Below, piece after piece: positions 22,625 through 31,332 of a stretch of DNA of 64,000 bases. How positions within the stretch are numbered: position 1 is the first letter of the stretch; every line of letters begins with the position of its first letter. The notes under the pieces were generated by a model that saw nothing but the letters and a program-made list of their open reading frames with translations, had not been told where the DNA came from and did not search any database. This stretch comes from Trujillonella humicola (GTDB lineage Bacteria > Actinomycetota > Actinomycetes > Mycobacteriales > Geodermatophilaceae), in contig NZ_JBJNRJ010000001.1 in NCBI RefSeq assembly GCF_046233715.1, forward strand, positions 62,001 through 126,000, in the 5' to 3' direction. A program made the translations under genes and the position numbers.

Positions 22625-23272
22625 GTGCATCCCGGTCCCGACCCCCGCCCCGACTTCCCGGCCGGCTTCTTCTCCCGGGCCGACGAGACCCCCGACGGCC
22701 TCTTCTACCGGCCGCAGCGGCTGGTCACGCACATCGACGACCGGGCGATCGCGGCGGTCGGCGACCTGTACGCCGAGCTGGGCATCGACGGCGACGCCGG
22801 CCGGCCGGTGCGCGTGCTGGACCTGATGTCGTCGTGGGTCTCGCACTTCCGCACGCCACCGGCCGAGCTCGTCGTCCTCGGGATGAACGCCGCGGAGCTG
22901 GCCGCCAACCCGGCCGCCACGGCGCGGGTCGTCCACGACCTGAACGCCGACCCGCGGCTGCCGCTGCCCGACGCCGACGTGGACGCCGTCGTCTGCTGCG
23001 TGTCGGTCGACTACCTGATCCGCCCGGTCGAGGTGCTCGCCGACGTGGCCCGCGTCCTGCGCCCCGGTGGCGTGCTGGCGGTGACCTTCTCCAACCGGTG
23101 CTTCCCGACCAAGGCGGTGCGCGGCTGGCTGCTCACGCCGGAGGGCGAGCGGGGGGCGCTGGTGGCCGAGCTCGTGCGGCGGGCCGGCGGCTTCGGCGAG
23201 CCGGCCGTCGCGCTGCGGACGCCGCCCGGGTTCGGCGACCCGCTGTGGGCGGTCACCGCCGTCCGCTCCTGA
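22625..23272 (+). CDS. SAM-dependent methyltransferase-like protein
   Basis: A 215-aa class I methyltransferase-fold protein. It begins MHPGPDPRPDFPAGFFSRADETPDG, continues VRVLDLMSSWVSHF in place of a classical glycine-rich motif I, then VVLGMNAAELAANP, and ends its core with VLRPGGVLAVTFSNRCFPTKAVRGW. The reduced glycine loop (LMSSWVSH) is also known from a widespread bacterial family of unknown substrate. GGGAG lies upstream of the GTG. It is divergent from the PrmC-related gene, 49 bp apart. Confidence 0.72.
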   Translation: MHPGPDPRPDFPAGFFSRADETPDGLFYRPQRLVTHIDDRAIAAVGDLYAELGIDGDAGRPVRVLDLMSSWVSHFRTPPAELVVLGMNAAELAANPAATARVVHDLNADPRLPLPDADVDAVVCCVSVDYLIRPVEVLADVARVLRPGGVLAVTFSNRCFPTKAVRGWLLTPEGERGALVAELVRRAGGFGEPAVALRTPPGFGDPLWAVTAVRS

Positions 23273-23328
23273 TGGGCCCCGAAACGAGGGACGCCGGGCG
23301 CGATCGGCGGATCGGGCCCGGCGTGCGG

Positions 23329-23402
23329 TGGAGCGGGTGACGAGAATCGAACTCGCACTGTCAGCTTGGGAAGCTGATGTTCTACCATTGAACTACACCC
23401 GC
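23329..23402 (-). tRNA. tRNA-Gly (CCC)
   Basis: The minus strand folds as a complete cloverleaf. The acceptor GCGGGTG pairs with CACCCGC, the D-arm has GTTC/GAAC, the anticodon stem is TCAGC/GCTGA with loop TTCCCAA (anticodon CCC), and the T-loop is TTCGATT. The 3' CCA is encoded (23331-23329). It lies between convergent-side ends of the methyltransferase and hybrid kinase genes. Confidence 0.95.
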
Positions 23403-23482
23403 GAGCGGCCTCGGGCCGCGGTTCCCAGCCTAGCAAGTGCCCGGCCGCGGGCGGGCACCGGTCCACGCGGACGCCGGGTTGC

Positions 23483-26143
23483 TCACCGGCGCGCGGCCCG
23501 GATCACCACCGTCGTCCCCTCGGCGCTCGGGGTCGCCGTCACCTCCGCGAAGGCGCTCATCAGCATCGAGCCGCGGCCGCGGTCCATGCTCGGGACGCGC
23601 TCGCGCCACTGACCGAAGTCGCGCACCCGGACCACGACGTCCGCCGCGCCGATCTCCACGGCGATCTCGACGAGCGGCTCGACCGGCTCCTGGGCGTGCT
23701 CGACGGCGTTGGTCGCGGCCTCGCAGGTGGCCAGCAGCAGGTCGTAGGACAGCTCCTCGTCCACACCGCACTCGGCGAACAGCAGCCGCAGCCGGCGGCG
23801 CAGCGCCGGGACGGACGCGGCGCTGGAGGGGAAGCGCCAGCGCTCGCGGCGCACACCCCGCGCCGGGGGAGCGGGCGGCCGCTGCGCCGTCACCTGCCGG
23901 GCGACGGGGTCCCGCGGGCGCGGCGGGGAGGCCGGTGCGGGGACCGTGTCGACCGGCGGTGCGGGGTGGTGCTCCCCGGCCGGGTCGGTGTGCGGGGCTC
24001 CGGAGGCGCGGTCGAGGACCGCCCGGACGCGGGCGACGAGCTCCGCGGACTCGAACGGCTTGGGCAGGTAGTCGTCGGCGCCGGCCTCCAGCCCCTCGAC
24101 CGCGGCCTCCTGCCCGGCCCGGGCGGTGAGCACCACGACGGGCAGCCCGCGGGTGGCCGGCTCGGCCCGCAGCGCGCGGAGCAGTTCGAAGCCGTCGACC
24201 ACGGGCATCATCACGTCGGTCAGCACGAGGTCGGGCGGCTCGCGGCGGATCTGCTCCAGGGCGTCGCGGCCGTCGACCGCCGAGCGGACGGCGTGGTGCG
24301 GGGCGAGCAGCCGCGTCAGGTAGGCGCGCATGTCGGCGTTGTCGTCGACCACGAGGACCGTCGTCCGGCCCTCGCCGGCCGGTTCCGCCGCCGCCGGCGG
24401 AACCTCGTCGACCCAGGGCGCCAGGGTCCCGGCCGCCTCCGAGGGCCCTGCGTGGTCCGGCGGATCGGCGTCGGGCTCGCCGTAGGGGAGCGTGACGGTG
24501 AAGGTGCTGCCGAGGCCGGGCTCGCTGCGCACGCCCACCTCGCCGCCGTGCAGCCCGACGAGCTCGGCGACCAGGGCCAGCCCCAGGCCGGTCCCCTCCC
24601 GGGTGCGTGCCCGGCTGTCGGTGCCCCGGTGGAAGCGCTCGAAGACGTGCGGGAGCTCCTCGGCGGGGATCCCCACGCCGGTGTCGGCGACCCGGAGGAC
24701 CAGCCGGCCCTCGTCGTCCCGCAGCGTCACGTCGATGCCGCCGACGAAGGTGTACTTGACCGCGTTGCTGACCAGGTTGAGGACGATCTTCTCCCACATC
24801 CGCGGGTCCACGGCGGCCGTCCGCGGCAGCGGCGGGCAGTCCACGGTCAGCCGCAGCCCGGCCCGCTCCGCGGCGGCCCGGAGCACGCCGGCGAGCTCGG
24901 CGGTCAGGGCGGCGAGGTCGGTCGCGACGCGGACGGCGCCGGCGCGACCGGCCTCGATGCCGGCGAACTCGAGCAGGTCGTCGACGAGCCGGCGCAGCCG
25001 CCGGCCGTTGCGCAGCGACATCGCCAGGCGGTCCCGGACGTCGCCGGGCAACCGGTCGCCGCTGTCGGCCAGGACGTCGGCGAGCGGCCCGAGCAGCAGG
25101 GTCACCGGTGTGCGCAGCTCGTGGCTGACGTCGGAGAAGAACGCCGTCTTCGCGCGGTCGAGCTCGGCCAGTTCCTCGGCGCGCGACCGCTCGGCGGCGT
25201 ACGCGCGGGCGTTGACCACCGCACCGGCCACCTGCCCGGCGAGTAGCTCGTGGAACGACCGGTACTCGTCGTCCAGCGCCCGGTTGGGGTTCACGCCGGC
25301 CAGCAGGGCGCCGACGGGCGCGCTCCCGTCGCTGCCGGTCAGCGGGAGCACGACGCCCTCGGTCACCGGATCGCCGAACGGTCCCCCGTGCGCACCGAGG
25401 TCGGCCACCGTCAGGGCGGTGAGCGAGGAGAGCGAGGTGGTGGCGGGCAGCCGGGCCTCGTCGCAACCGCACGCGGCCACCAGCTCGAGGTCGCCACCTC
25501 CGGGCGGGGCCAGCCACACGGCGGCGACCGGCACGTCCCCGGGGGCCTCGCCGATCGCCGCGCACATGCCGCGCACGACGGCGGCGTCGTCGTCCAGCCT
25601 GCCGCCCGAGGCGGCGACCCGGCGGAGCAGCTCCTGCCGCCGCTCGGCGAGCACCTGCCGGGTGACCTCGGTGCACACCGCGTGCATCCCCGCCACCTCG
25701 CCGTCGTCGCCGAAGGCAGGGGCGTGGGAGACGGTGAAGTACGTCTCCTCCCGGTACCCGGCACGCTCGATGGGGAGCAGCAGTTGCGGGATCCAGGTCG
25801 GTTTCCCGGTCGTGACCGCGTGCTCGACCGGCCCCTGCAGCTGCGCCCAGTTCTCGGCCTGGGTCACCCGCAGGTCACCGCCGATGGCCCCGGGGTGCTT
25901 GGCGCCGATCAGCTCGGCGTACGCGCCGTTGTAGATCTGGGTGTACTCCGCTCCCCAGGTGAGGATCATGGGGAAGCGCGACGTGAGCACGGTGCGGACG
26001 GCGAAACGCAGGCTCGCCGGCCATGTCGACACCGGGCCGATCGGACTGCGGGACCAGTCGTGCGCGGCCATGAGCCGGCCGATCTCGCCGCCTCCGGAGA
26101 AGAGGTCGGTGCCCGTGGGGGCGGCTCCGTCCTCCGTGCCCAC
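23483..26143 (-). CDS. Hybrid sensor histidine kinase with receiver and C-terminal RsbW-like ATPase
   Basis: An 886-aa multidomain signalling protein. Order: N-terminal PAS-like sensor (WPASLRFAVRTVLTSRFPMILTWGAEYTQIYN, about 30-160), a divergent GAF-like region (about 165-310), HisKA with phospho-His in FFSDVSHELRTPVTLLLGPL, HATPase with N-box LVSNAVKYT and GTGLGLALV, a receiver with D in LVLTDVMMPVVDG, a proline-rich linker, and a second GHKL ATPase (LLLATCEAATNAVEHAQEP, VRVRDFGQW) like the RsbW anti-sigma kinase. This joins a phosphorelay to partner-switching control of a sigma factor. GGAGG lies 5 nt before GTG 26143; GTG 26149 is the alternative start. No transmembrane segment is visible. 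Confidence 0.9.
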   Translation of the reverse strand: MGTEDGAAPTGTDLFSGGGEIGRLMAAHDWSRSPIGPVSTWPASLRFAVRTVLTSRFPMILTWGAEYTQIYNGAYAELIGAKHPGAIGGDLRVTQAENWAQLQGPVEHAVTTGKPTWIPQLLLPIERAGYREETYFTVSHAPAFGDDGEVAGMHAVCTEVTRQVLAERRQELLRRVAASGGRLDDDAAVVRGMCAAIGEAPGDVPVAAVWLAPPGGGDLELVAACGCDEARLPATTSLSSLTALTVADLGAHGGPFGDPVTEGVVLPLTGSDGSAPVGALLAGVNPNRALDDEYRSFHELLAGQVAGAVVNARAYAAERSRAEELAELDRAKTAFFSDVSHELRTPVTLLLGPLADVLADSGDRLPGDVRDRLAMSLRNGRRLRRLVDDLLEFAGIEAGRAGAVRVATDLAALTAELAGVLRAAAERAGLRLTVDCPPLPRTAAVDPRMWEKIVLNLVSNAVKYTFVGGIDVTLRDDEGRLVLRVADTGVGIPAEELPHVFERFHRGTDSRARTREGTGLGLALVAELVGLHGGEVGVRSEPGLGSTFTVTLPYGEPDADPPDHAGPSEAAGTLAPWVDEVPPAAAEPAGEGRTTVLVVDDNADMRAYLTRLLAPHHAVRSAVDGRDALEQIRREPPDLVLTDVMMPVVDGFELLRALRAEPATRGLPVVVLTARAGQEAAVEGLEAGADDYLPKPFESAELVARVRAVLDRASGAPHTDPAGEHHPAPPVDTVPAPASPPRPRDPVARQVTAQRPPAPPARGVRRERWRFPSSAASVPALRRRLRLLFAECGVDEELSYDLLLATCEAATNAVEHAQEPVEPLVEIAVEIGAADVVVRVRDFGQWRERVPSMDRGRGSMLMSAFAEVTATPSAEGTTVVIRAARR

Positions 26144-26417
26144 GCTCACCTCCGCACACGCTCGGGGAAGGCGCCGGCGACCGGCGCACCGAGGGCGCGC
26201 CCCTGCCGGTCATGGGCCCTGGGGAGGGCCGCCCCGTGACGCCCAGACGCTACAGGCGGGGGCCGGGAGCCGTCGGCCCGACCGCACGGTCCACCCGACG
26301 GGGGGACGCACGCGACTCGGCGGCGCATCTCGCAGGGACCCGATGGCCTCCGAGCGCAGCCGTCCGGCCGTCCGGGCAGGCGATCGAGGACCCCGGTCCC
26401 TGCTCGCGGCCGCTCCC

Positions 26418-26423
26418 TAGACT
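26418..26423 (+). promoter_or_regulatory. -10 element of leaderless dcd promoter
   Basis: TAGACT ends 6 nt before the dcd ATG, so transcription should begin at or next to the start codon. No Shine-Dalgarno is present. Confidence 0.5.
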
Positions 26424-26429
26424 CCGGCC

Positions 26430-27020
26430 ATGCTGCTGTCCGACCGCGACATCACCGGCGCGATCGCGGAGGGGCGTCTGGGCATCGAGCCCTACGACGC
26501 CGCTCTCGTGCAACCGTCGAGCATCGACGTCCGGCTGGACCGGTTCTTCCGCGTGTTCAACAACGCCCGCTACACGCACATCGACCCTGCGCAGCAGCAG
26601 GACGACCTGACCACCCTGGTGGAGCCCGAGGGCGACGAGCCGTTCGTGCTGCACCCCGGCGAGTTCGTGCTCGGGTCGACGCTCGAGGTCGTCTCGATCC
26701 CCGACGACCTGGCGGCCCGCCTCGAGGGCAAGAGCTCGCTCGGGCGGCTGGGGCTGCTCACGCACTCCACGGCCGGGTTCGTGGACCCGGGCTTCTCCGG
26801 CCACATCACGCTGGAGCTGTCCAACGTGGCCAACCTGCCCATCACCCTGTGGCCGGGGATGAAGATCGGTCAGCTGTGCCTGTTCCGGCTGACCAGCGCG
26901 GCCGAGCACCCCTACGGGTCGGCCGTGTACGGCTCGCGCTACCAGGACCAGCGCGGGCCGACGCCGTCCCGGTCCTTCCGCAACTTCACCCGCGCGGAGA
27001 CCCGCCGCCCGGCTCCCTGA
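26430..27020 (+). CDS. dcd: dCTP deaminase (probably bifunctional deaminase/diphosphatase)
   Basis: A 196-aa trimeric dUTPase-fold enzyme. MLLSDRDITGAIAEGRLGIEPYD is the classic Dcd start. The core LEGKSSLGRLGLLTHSTAGFVDPGFSGHITLELSN carries the nucleotide-binding Ser/Arg loop and the catalytic Glu. It deaminates dCTP, and in actinobacterial relatives also removes diphosphate, giving dUMP for thymidylate synthesis. The gene appears leaderless (TAGACT 6 nt upstream). Its last 35 bp overlap the convergent transporter gene. Confidence 0.95.
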   Translation: MLLSDRDITGAIAEGRLGIEPYDAALVQPSSIDVRLDRFFRVFNNARYTHIDPAQQQDDLTTLVEPEGDEPFVLHPGEFVLGSTLEVVSIPDDLAARLEGKSSLGRLGLLTHSTAGFVDPGFSGHITLELSNVANLPITLWPGMKIGQLCLFRLTSAAEHPYGSAVYGSRYQDQRGPTPSRSFRNFTRAETRRPAP

Positions 27021-28305
27021 CGACGACGGGCGGCTCCGCGCCCGCCGTCCGCACCACGTCGTCCTCCCGCCGGGGCATCCAGCCGGGGACCTCGTCGTCG
27101 ACGTAGCGCTGCCGGGTGACCAGCCAGCCGGTCGCCGTCAGCCCGGCGACGCCGGCGAGGACGACGACGAACATGCCGGTGTAGCCGCCGGTGCTGCCGC
27201 GCAGGACGCCGACCAGCAGCGGTCCGGCGCCCGCGAGCACGTATCCCCAGCCCTGGGTGACCGTGGACAGCGCGGCCGTGGTCTCGGGCGTCCGGGCGCG
27301 CAGCCCGATCAGGGTCAGGACCATGGCGAAGGTCCCCAGGCCGAGCGCCAGCAGGCACATCCACAACCACGGCGCCGCGGTCGGTGCCGCCCACAGGCCC
27401 ACCCACCCGGCGACGTAGCAGGCCATGAAGGCCAGCAGCATCGGCCGCTGCAGGTGGGGACGCACGGTCAGCGCCGGCACCACCGCGTTCACCGGGACGA
27501 CGACGGCGGTGTTGAGGGCGAGCAGCAGGCCGGCCGTGGCCGCGGACAGCCCCGAGTCGCGCAGGTACTGCGCCGACCAGCCGACGACGACGTAGGCCTG
27601 CGTGGCCTGCAGGCCGAAGAAGACCGCGAGCGCGATGGCGAGGGGGCTGCGGGCCAGCGAGCGCATCCGCACGACGGCGTGCGTGCCGCGGGAGGCCCCC
27701 GGCCGGACGGGGACCGCCAGCCACGGCAGCGCGGCGAGCACGGCGAGCAGCGCCCAGACGCCGAGCGCCCACCGCCAGCCGTCGGTCCCACCGGCTGCGG
27801 CGATCGGTGCGGCGGCCACCGAGGCGACCGCGCCGCCCACGGCCATGGCGGCGCTGTAGGCGCCGACGAGCAGGCCGGTGCGGGTGGGGAAGTACCGCTT
27901 GACCAGGCTGGGCAGCAGGACGTTGCCGAGGGCGCCACCGACCATGGCCAGGACGGTTCCGGCCAGGAAGAGCGCGAAGGAGCCGGCCAGCGCGCGGACG
28001 ACCAGACCGGCGGCCATCGTCAGCAGCGCGCCGGCGAGCACGTGCCCGTCGCGGTAGCGGGCCGCCAGCGGCGGTCCGGCGAAGCCGATGGCCGCGAAGC
28101 AGAGCACCGGCATCGTCGTGATGAGGCCGGCCGCGCCGCTGGAGATGCCGAGACCGCGCTCGAGCTCCTCGAGCACCGGCCCGACGCTGTTCACCGCGGT
28201 CCGCAGGTTGAGCGCCGTGAGCACGATCGCCGTCCCCACGAGCCACAGCCCCCGGCGGGTGGCGGCCGGCCCTGCGGTGGTGGCGCGGTCGGCGGTGCGG
28301 GTCAC
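26986..28305 (-). CDS. MFS transporter, CynX/NimT-like
   Basis: A 439-aa, roughly 12-helix major facilitator. The early GTAIVLTALNLRTAVNSVGPVLEEL and LITTMPVLCFAAIGFAGPPLA, with PSLVKRYFPTRTGLLVGAYSAAMAVGGA, match the CynX/NimT (cyanate/2-nitroimidazole) group. The substrate is not predictable. The cytoplasmic C-terminus (about 40 residues) is hydrophilic and overlaps the 3' end of dcd by 35 bp on the opposite strand. GTG start with GGAGGA 10 nt upstream. Confidence 0.88.
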   Translation of the reverse strand: MTRTADRATTAGPAATRRGLWLVGTAIVLTALNLRTAVNSVGPVLEELERGLGISSGAAGLITTMPVLCFAAIGFAGPPLAARYRDGHVLAGALLTMAAGLVVRALAGSFALFLAGTVLAMVGGALGNVLLPSLVKRYFPTRTGLLVGAYSAAMAVGGAVASVAAAPIAAAGGTDGWRWALGVWALLAVLAALPWLAVPVRPGASRGTHAVVRMRSLARSPLAIALAVFFGLQATQAYVVVGWSAQYLRDSGLSAATAGLLLALNTAVVVPVNAVVPALTVRPHLQRPMLLAFMACYVAGWVGLWAAPTAAPWLWMCLLALGLGTFAMVLTLIGLRARTPETTAALSTVTQGWGYVLAGAGPLLVGVLRGSTGGYTGMFVVVLAGVAGLTATGWLVTRQRYVDDEVPGWMPRREDDVVRTAGAEPPVVVREPGGGSPRG

Positions 28306-28385
28306 CGGTCGATGGTCCTCCGCCCTCGGCCGGCGCGTGCCACCGGGTCCTTCGCCGCGCTAAGGAGTGCCGGTCCCGGACGTGC

Positions 28386-28422
28386 GACGGCGCGTGCCCC
28401 CGGAGAGGGGGCACGCGCCGTC
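28386..28422. terminator. 16-bp perfect GC hairpin downstream of the Fe-S reductase
   Basis: The 16-nt arm at 28386-28401 (starting GACGGCGCG) pairs perfectly with 28407-28422 around loop GGAGA. It lies 28 nt after the Fe-S gene stop. There is no U-tract, as is common for GC-rich actinobacteria. Confidence 0.75.
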
Positions 28423-28450
28423 GTCATCGCCCCCTGGGAGGGGTCCTTCC

Positions 28451-30748
28451 TCAGGCTTGCGGGCCGTGCTCCGTCGCGGCCGAGCCGGTGCCGGCCACGT
28501 CGTCGGCCTTGGTGCCGACGTCCGCGCCGGACTCGGTGCCCGGGGCGCCGGCCGGAGCCATGGAGCGGAGCAGGATCTGGCTGACGTCGAGGACCTCGAC
28601 GTGCTCGCCCGCCTCGCCGTTCTGCTTCTTGGACGTGAGGGCGTCCGACAGCATGGTGATGCAGAACGGGCAGGCCGTGGAGATGACGTCCGGATCGAGG
28701 CCGAGGGCCTCCTCGGTGCGCTCCACGTTGATCCGCTTGCCGATCTTCTCCTCCATCCACATGCGGGCGCCTCCGGCGCCGCAGCAGAAGCCGCGGTCCT
28801 TGCAGCGGTGCATCTCCTGGGTGGCCAGGCCCTGGACGGAGTCGAGGATCTCCCGGGGCGGGGTGTAGACCTTGTTGTGCCGGCCCAGGAAGCACGGGTC
28901 GTGGTAGGTGATCTTCCGGTCCACCGGGGTGACCGGCGTGAGCCGGCCCTCCTCGATCAGCTGGCTGAGCAGCTGGGTGTGGTGCACGACCTCGTACTCG
29001 CCGCCCACCTGCGGGTACTCGCGGCCCAGCGAGTTGAAGCAGTGCGGGCAGGTCGTGACGATCTTGCGCATGCCGGGGACGCGGCCCTCGAACACGCCGT
29101 TGAGCGACTCCACGTTCTCCTGGGCCAGCATCTGGAACAGGAACTCGTTGCCCATGCGCCGGGCCGGGTCGCCCGAGCAGGTCTCACCCTCACCCATGAC
29201 GGCGAACCGGACGCCGGCGGTGTGCAGCAGCTCGGCGACGGCCTTGGTGACCTTCTTGGCGCGGTCGTCGATGGCGCCGGCGCAGCCGACCCAGAAGAGG
29301 TACTCGACGTCGTAGTCGAGCGGGCCGTCGGCGACCTCGACCTCGAAGTCCATCTCCTTGATCCACTCGTTGCGGGTGCTCGGGCTGACGCCCCAGGGGT
29401 TCCCGCGGTTCTCCAGGTTGCGCATCATCACGCCGGCCTCGGAGGGGAAGCTGGACTCGATGAGCACCTGGTAGCGGCGCATGTCCTCGATGTGGTCGAT
29501 GTGCTCGATGTCGACCGGGCACTGCTCGACGCAGGCGCCGCAGTTGGTGCAGCTCCACAGGACGTCGGGGTCGATGACCCCGCCCTCCTCGAGGGTGCCG
29601 ACCAGCGGGCGGTGGGCCTGGGCGTCGTTCGTGCCCTCGATGCGCGCGTACCCCGACGCCCAGACCTGCTCGTCGCTGGGCTTGAGGACGTCGTAGTCCG
29701 GGGCGGTCTCGGCGGCGGTCTTCTCGCCGAGCAGGTACGGGGCCTTCGCGTAGAGGTGGTCCCGCAGGTCCATGATCACCATCTTGGGCGACAGGGGCTT
29801 GCCGGTGTTCCACGCCGGGCACTGGCTCTGGCACCGACCGCACTCCGTGCAGGTGGTGAAGTCGAGCATGCCCTTCCAGGTGAAGTCCTCGACCTTGCCG
29901 CGGCCGAAGACGTCGTCCTCGCCGGGGTCCTCGAAGTCGATCGGCTTGCCGTTGGAGGTCATCGGCAGCAGCGGACCGAGGGCCGGGGCGCCGGTGTCGC
30001 CGTCCCGCTTGAAGTAGATGTTGAAGAACGCGCTGAACCGGTGCCAGGCCACGCCCATGTTCAGGATCCGGCTGATGACCACGAGCCAGGTCAGCGACAC
30101 CACGATCTTGATGAAGGCGACGATCGACAGCAGCGTGGGGCTGTCGGGGAGAACGGTCGCCAGCGCGCCCGAGATCGGGTGCGACCAGCCGGGGGCGTCG
30201 GTGAGGTCGGAGGAGATCTTGAGGGCGCGGATCAGCAGGATGCAGACGCCGACGGTGAGGACGATCCCCTCGACGAAGTAGCCGCGGCCCTCGTTCGACC
30301 CGGCGAAGCGGCTGCTGCGGCCCTGGCGGCGCGGGTGGTCGCGCTGGCGCCGGTAGATGAGGTAGAGGATCCCGAGGATCGTGCCCGCACCGATGAGGTC
30401 GGCGAACAGGTTCCAGATGCCCCACTCGCCGATGATCGGCAGGTGCCAGGCCGGGTTCCAGACCTCGCCGAACGCCTCGACCAGGGTGAGGAACAGGCCG
30501 TAGAACCCGAGGAAGACGAACCAGTGGGCGACACCGATGGCCGACCACTTGAGCATGCGGGTGTGGCCGAGCGACTCGACCACGAGGGTCTTCAGCCGCG
30601 GGCCGACCGGGCCGGAGCGGGTGCTGTCCGGCTGGCCGGTCCTGATGATCCGGACCATCGCCCGCACCGCCCGGTAGGCGAGCACGGACGCGACGATCAG
30701 GAACAGGACGCTGATCGTCCCCATGACGATCTGCAGCGGGCCTGTCAT
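28451..30748 (-). CDS. Membrane-bound Fe-S oxidoreductase (HdrD/GlpC-like, Rv0338c-type)
   Basis: 765 aa. The N-terminal third has five or six hydrophobic segments (from VMGTISVLFLIVASVLAYRAV to IVVSLTWLVVISRIL), like a NarI/DsrM-type membrane domain. Two ferredoxin motifs follow, CTECGRCQSQCP (about residue 300) and CTNCGACVEQCP (about 405). Two CCG cysteine domains come next (WVGCAGA, YHDPCFLGRHNKVY, GFCCGAGGARMW, ACPFCITML), typical of heterodisulfide-reductase subunit D. The closest known type is the mycobacterial iron-sulfur reductase Rv0338c, of undefined electron partners. GGGAAG supports ATG 30748. The tail is Ala/Gly-rich. It probably links a quinone or thiol pool to an unidentified cytosolic donor. 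Confidence 0.88.
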   Translation of the reverse strand: MTGPLQIVMGTISVLFLIVASVLAYRAVRAMVRIIRTGQPDSTRSGPVGPRLKTLVVESLGHTRMLKWSAIGVAHWFVFLGFYGLFLTLVEAFGEVWNPAWHLPIIGEWGIWNLFADLIGAGTILGILYLIYRRQRDHPRRQGRSSRFAGSNEGRGYFVEGIVLTVGVCILLIRALKISSDLTDAPGWSHPISGALATVLPDSPTLLSIVAFIKIVVSLTWLVVISRILNMGVAWHRFSAFFNIYFKRDGDTGAPALGPLLPMTSNGKPIDFEDPGEDDVFGRGKVEDFTWKGMLDFTTCTECGRCQSQCPAWNTGKPLSPKMVIMDLRDHLYAKAPYLLGEKTAAETAPDYDVLKPSDEQVWASGYARIEGTNDAQAHRPLVGTLEEGGVIDPDVLWSCTNCGACVEQCPVDIEHIDHIEDMRRYQVLIESSFPSEAGVMMRNLENRGNPWGVSPSTRNEWIKEMDFEVEVADGPLDYDVEYLFWVGCAGAIDDRAKKVTKAVAELLHTAGVRFAVMGEGETCSGDPARRMGNEFLFQMLAQENVESLNGVFEGRVPGMRKIVTTCPHCFNSLGREYPQVGGEYEVVHHTQLLSQLIEEGRLTPVTPVDRKITYHDPCFLGRHNKVYTPPREILDSVQGLATQEMHRCKDRGFCCGAGGARMWMEEKIGKRINVERTEEALGLDPDVISTACPFCITMLSDALTSKKQNGEAGEHVEVLDVSQILLRSMAPAGAPGTESGADVGTKADDVAGTGSAATEHGPQA

Positions 30749-31028
30749 AGAGTGCTTCCCTCCCGGACGCCCGGCGGCGTCGGACGATCTCCGGTCCACC
30801 GGACGACGCCGAGGAAGGCCTCGCCGCCGCCCATCGGCCGTGTCCGGCCGGCGGCGGACCGCCACGGGCACCGCTGCCCGCACGCCTGCGCACGATAACG
30901 GCGCGCGCTCACGTTACTCGCCGGTAACCCCGATCGCCGCGCGGAGCGGAGGCCGGGGGGTGACGCCTCTCACCTGTCCGGCCGATGGTCGTCGCCGCGG
31001 TCGCTCCCCGCCACCCGGACCGCGGCCC

Positions 31029-31133
31029 GCGCCGCCGTCCCCCGCACCGCCGTCCGCCGCGCCGCCGTCCCCCGCACCGCGGTCCCCCGCACCGCCGTCC
31101 CTCGCACCGCCGTCCGCCGCACCGCCGTCCGCC
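31029..31133. repeat. Minisatellite: seven 15-bp units (GCACCGCCGTCCnCC)
   Basis: Seven contiguous 15-mers differ only at positions 3, 8 and 13-14. As the unit is a multiple of three, all frames stay open and produce spurious ORFs. It lies in the 585-bp non-coding stretch (30749-31332) between the Fe-S reductase and the AbiEi-like gene, in which I see no gene. Confidence 0.85.
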
Positions 31134-31146
31134 ATGGGGGAGCGCG

Positions 31147-31166
31147 CGGCGGCACTGCCGCGGTGC
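31147..31166 (+). repeat. 20-bp direct repeat, copy 1 (3' side of AbiEi-like gene)
   Basis: CGGCGGCACTGCCGCGGTGC is identical to 32495-32514. The two copies bracket the AbiEi-like gene. Confidence 0.7.
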
Positions 31167-31236
31167 CGACTCGACGACCGTGCTGCGGCGCGGCGGTCGG
31201 GTCCGTCCGGCGGCACCGCCGCCGCACGGCGCCGGG

Positions 31237-31285
31237 CAGAGGCGCCGGTCAGAGGCGCCGGTCAGAGGCGCCGGTCAGAGGCGCC
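31237..31285. repeat. Tandem repeat: 13-bp unit CAGAGGCGCCGGT, 3.8 copies
   Basis: Three perfect units (31237, 31250, 31263) and a 10-bp partial lie 48 bp before the stop of the AbiEi-like gene. Confidence 0.85.
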
Positions 31286-31332
31286 GCCCCCGTCGTGCAG
31301 CAGCAGCGCCGGCTCCGAGCGGGCAGGTCCGG

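Noticed and set aside
30914..31216. Gly/Asp-rich ORF with repeated DGGAG, and Pro/Ala-rich ORFs on the other strand
   Set aside because: They are produced by the 15-bp minisatellite, which keeps every frame open; there is no initiation signal or conserved domain.
31029..31285. Possible CRISPR array
   Set aside because: Units of 13 and 15 bp are directly tandem with no unique spacers, and no cas genes are present in the window.
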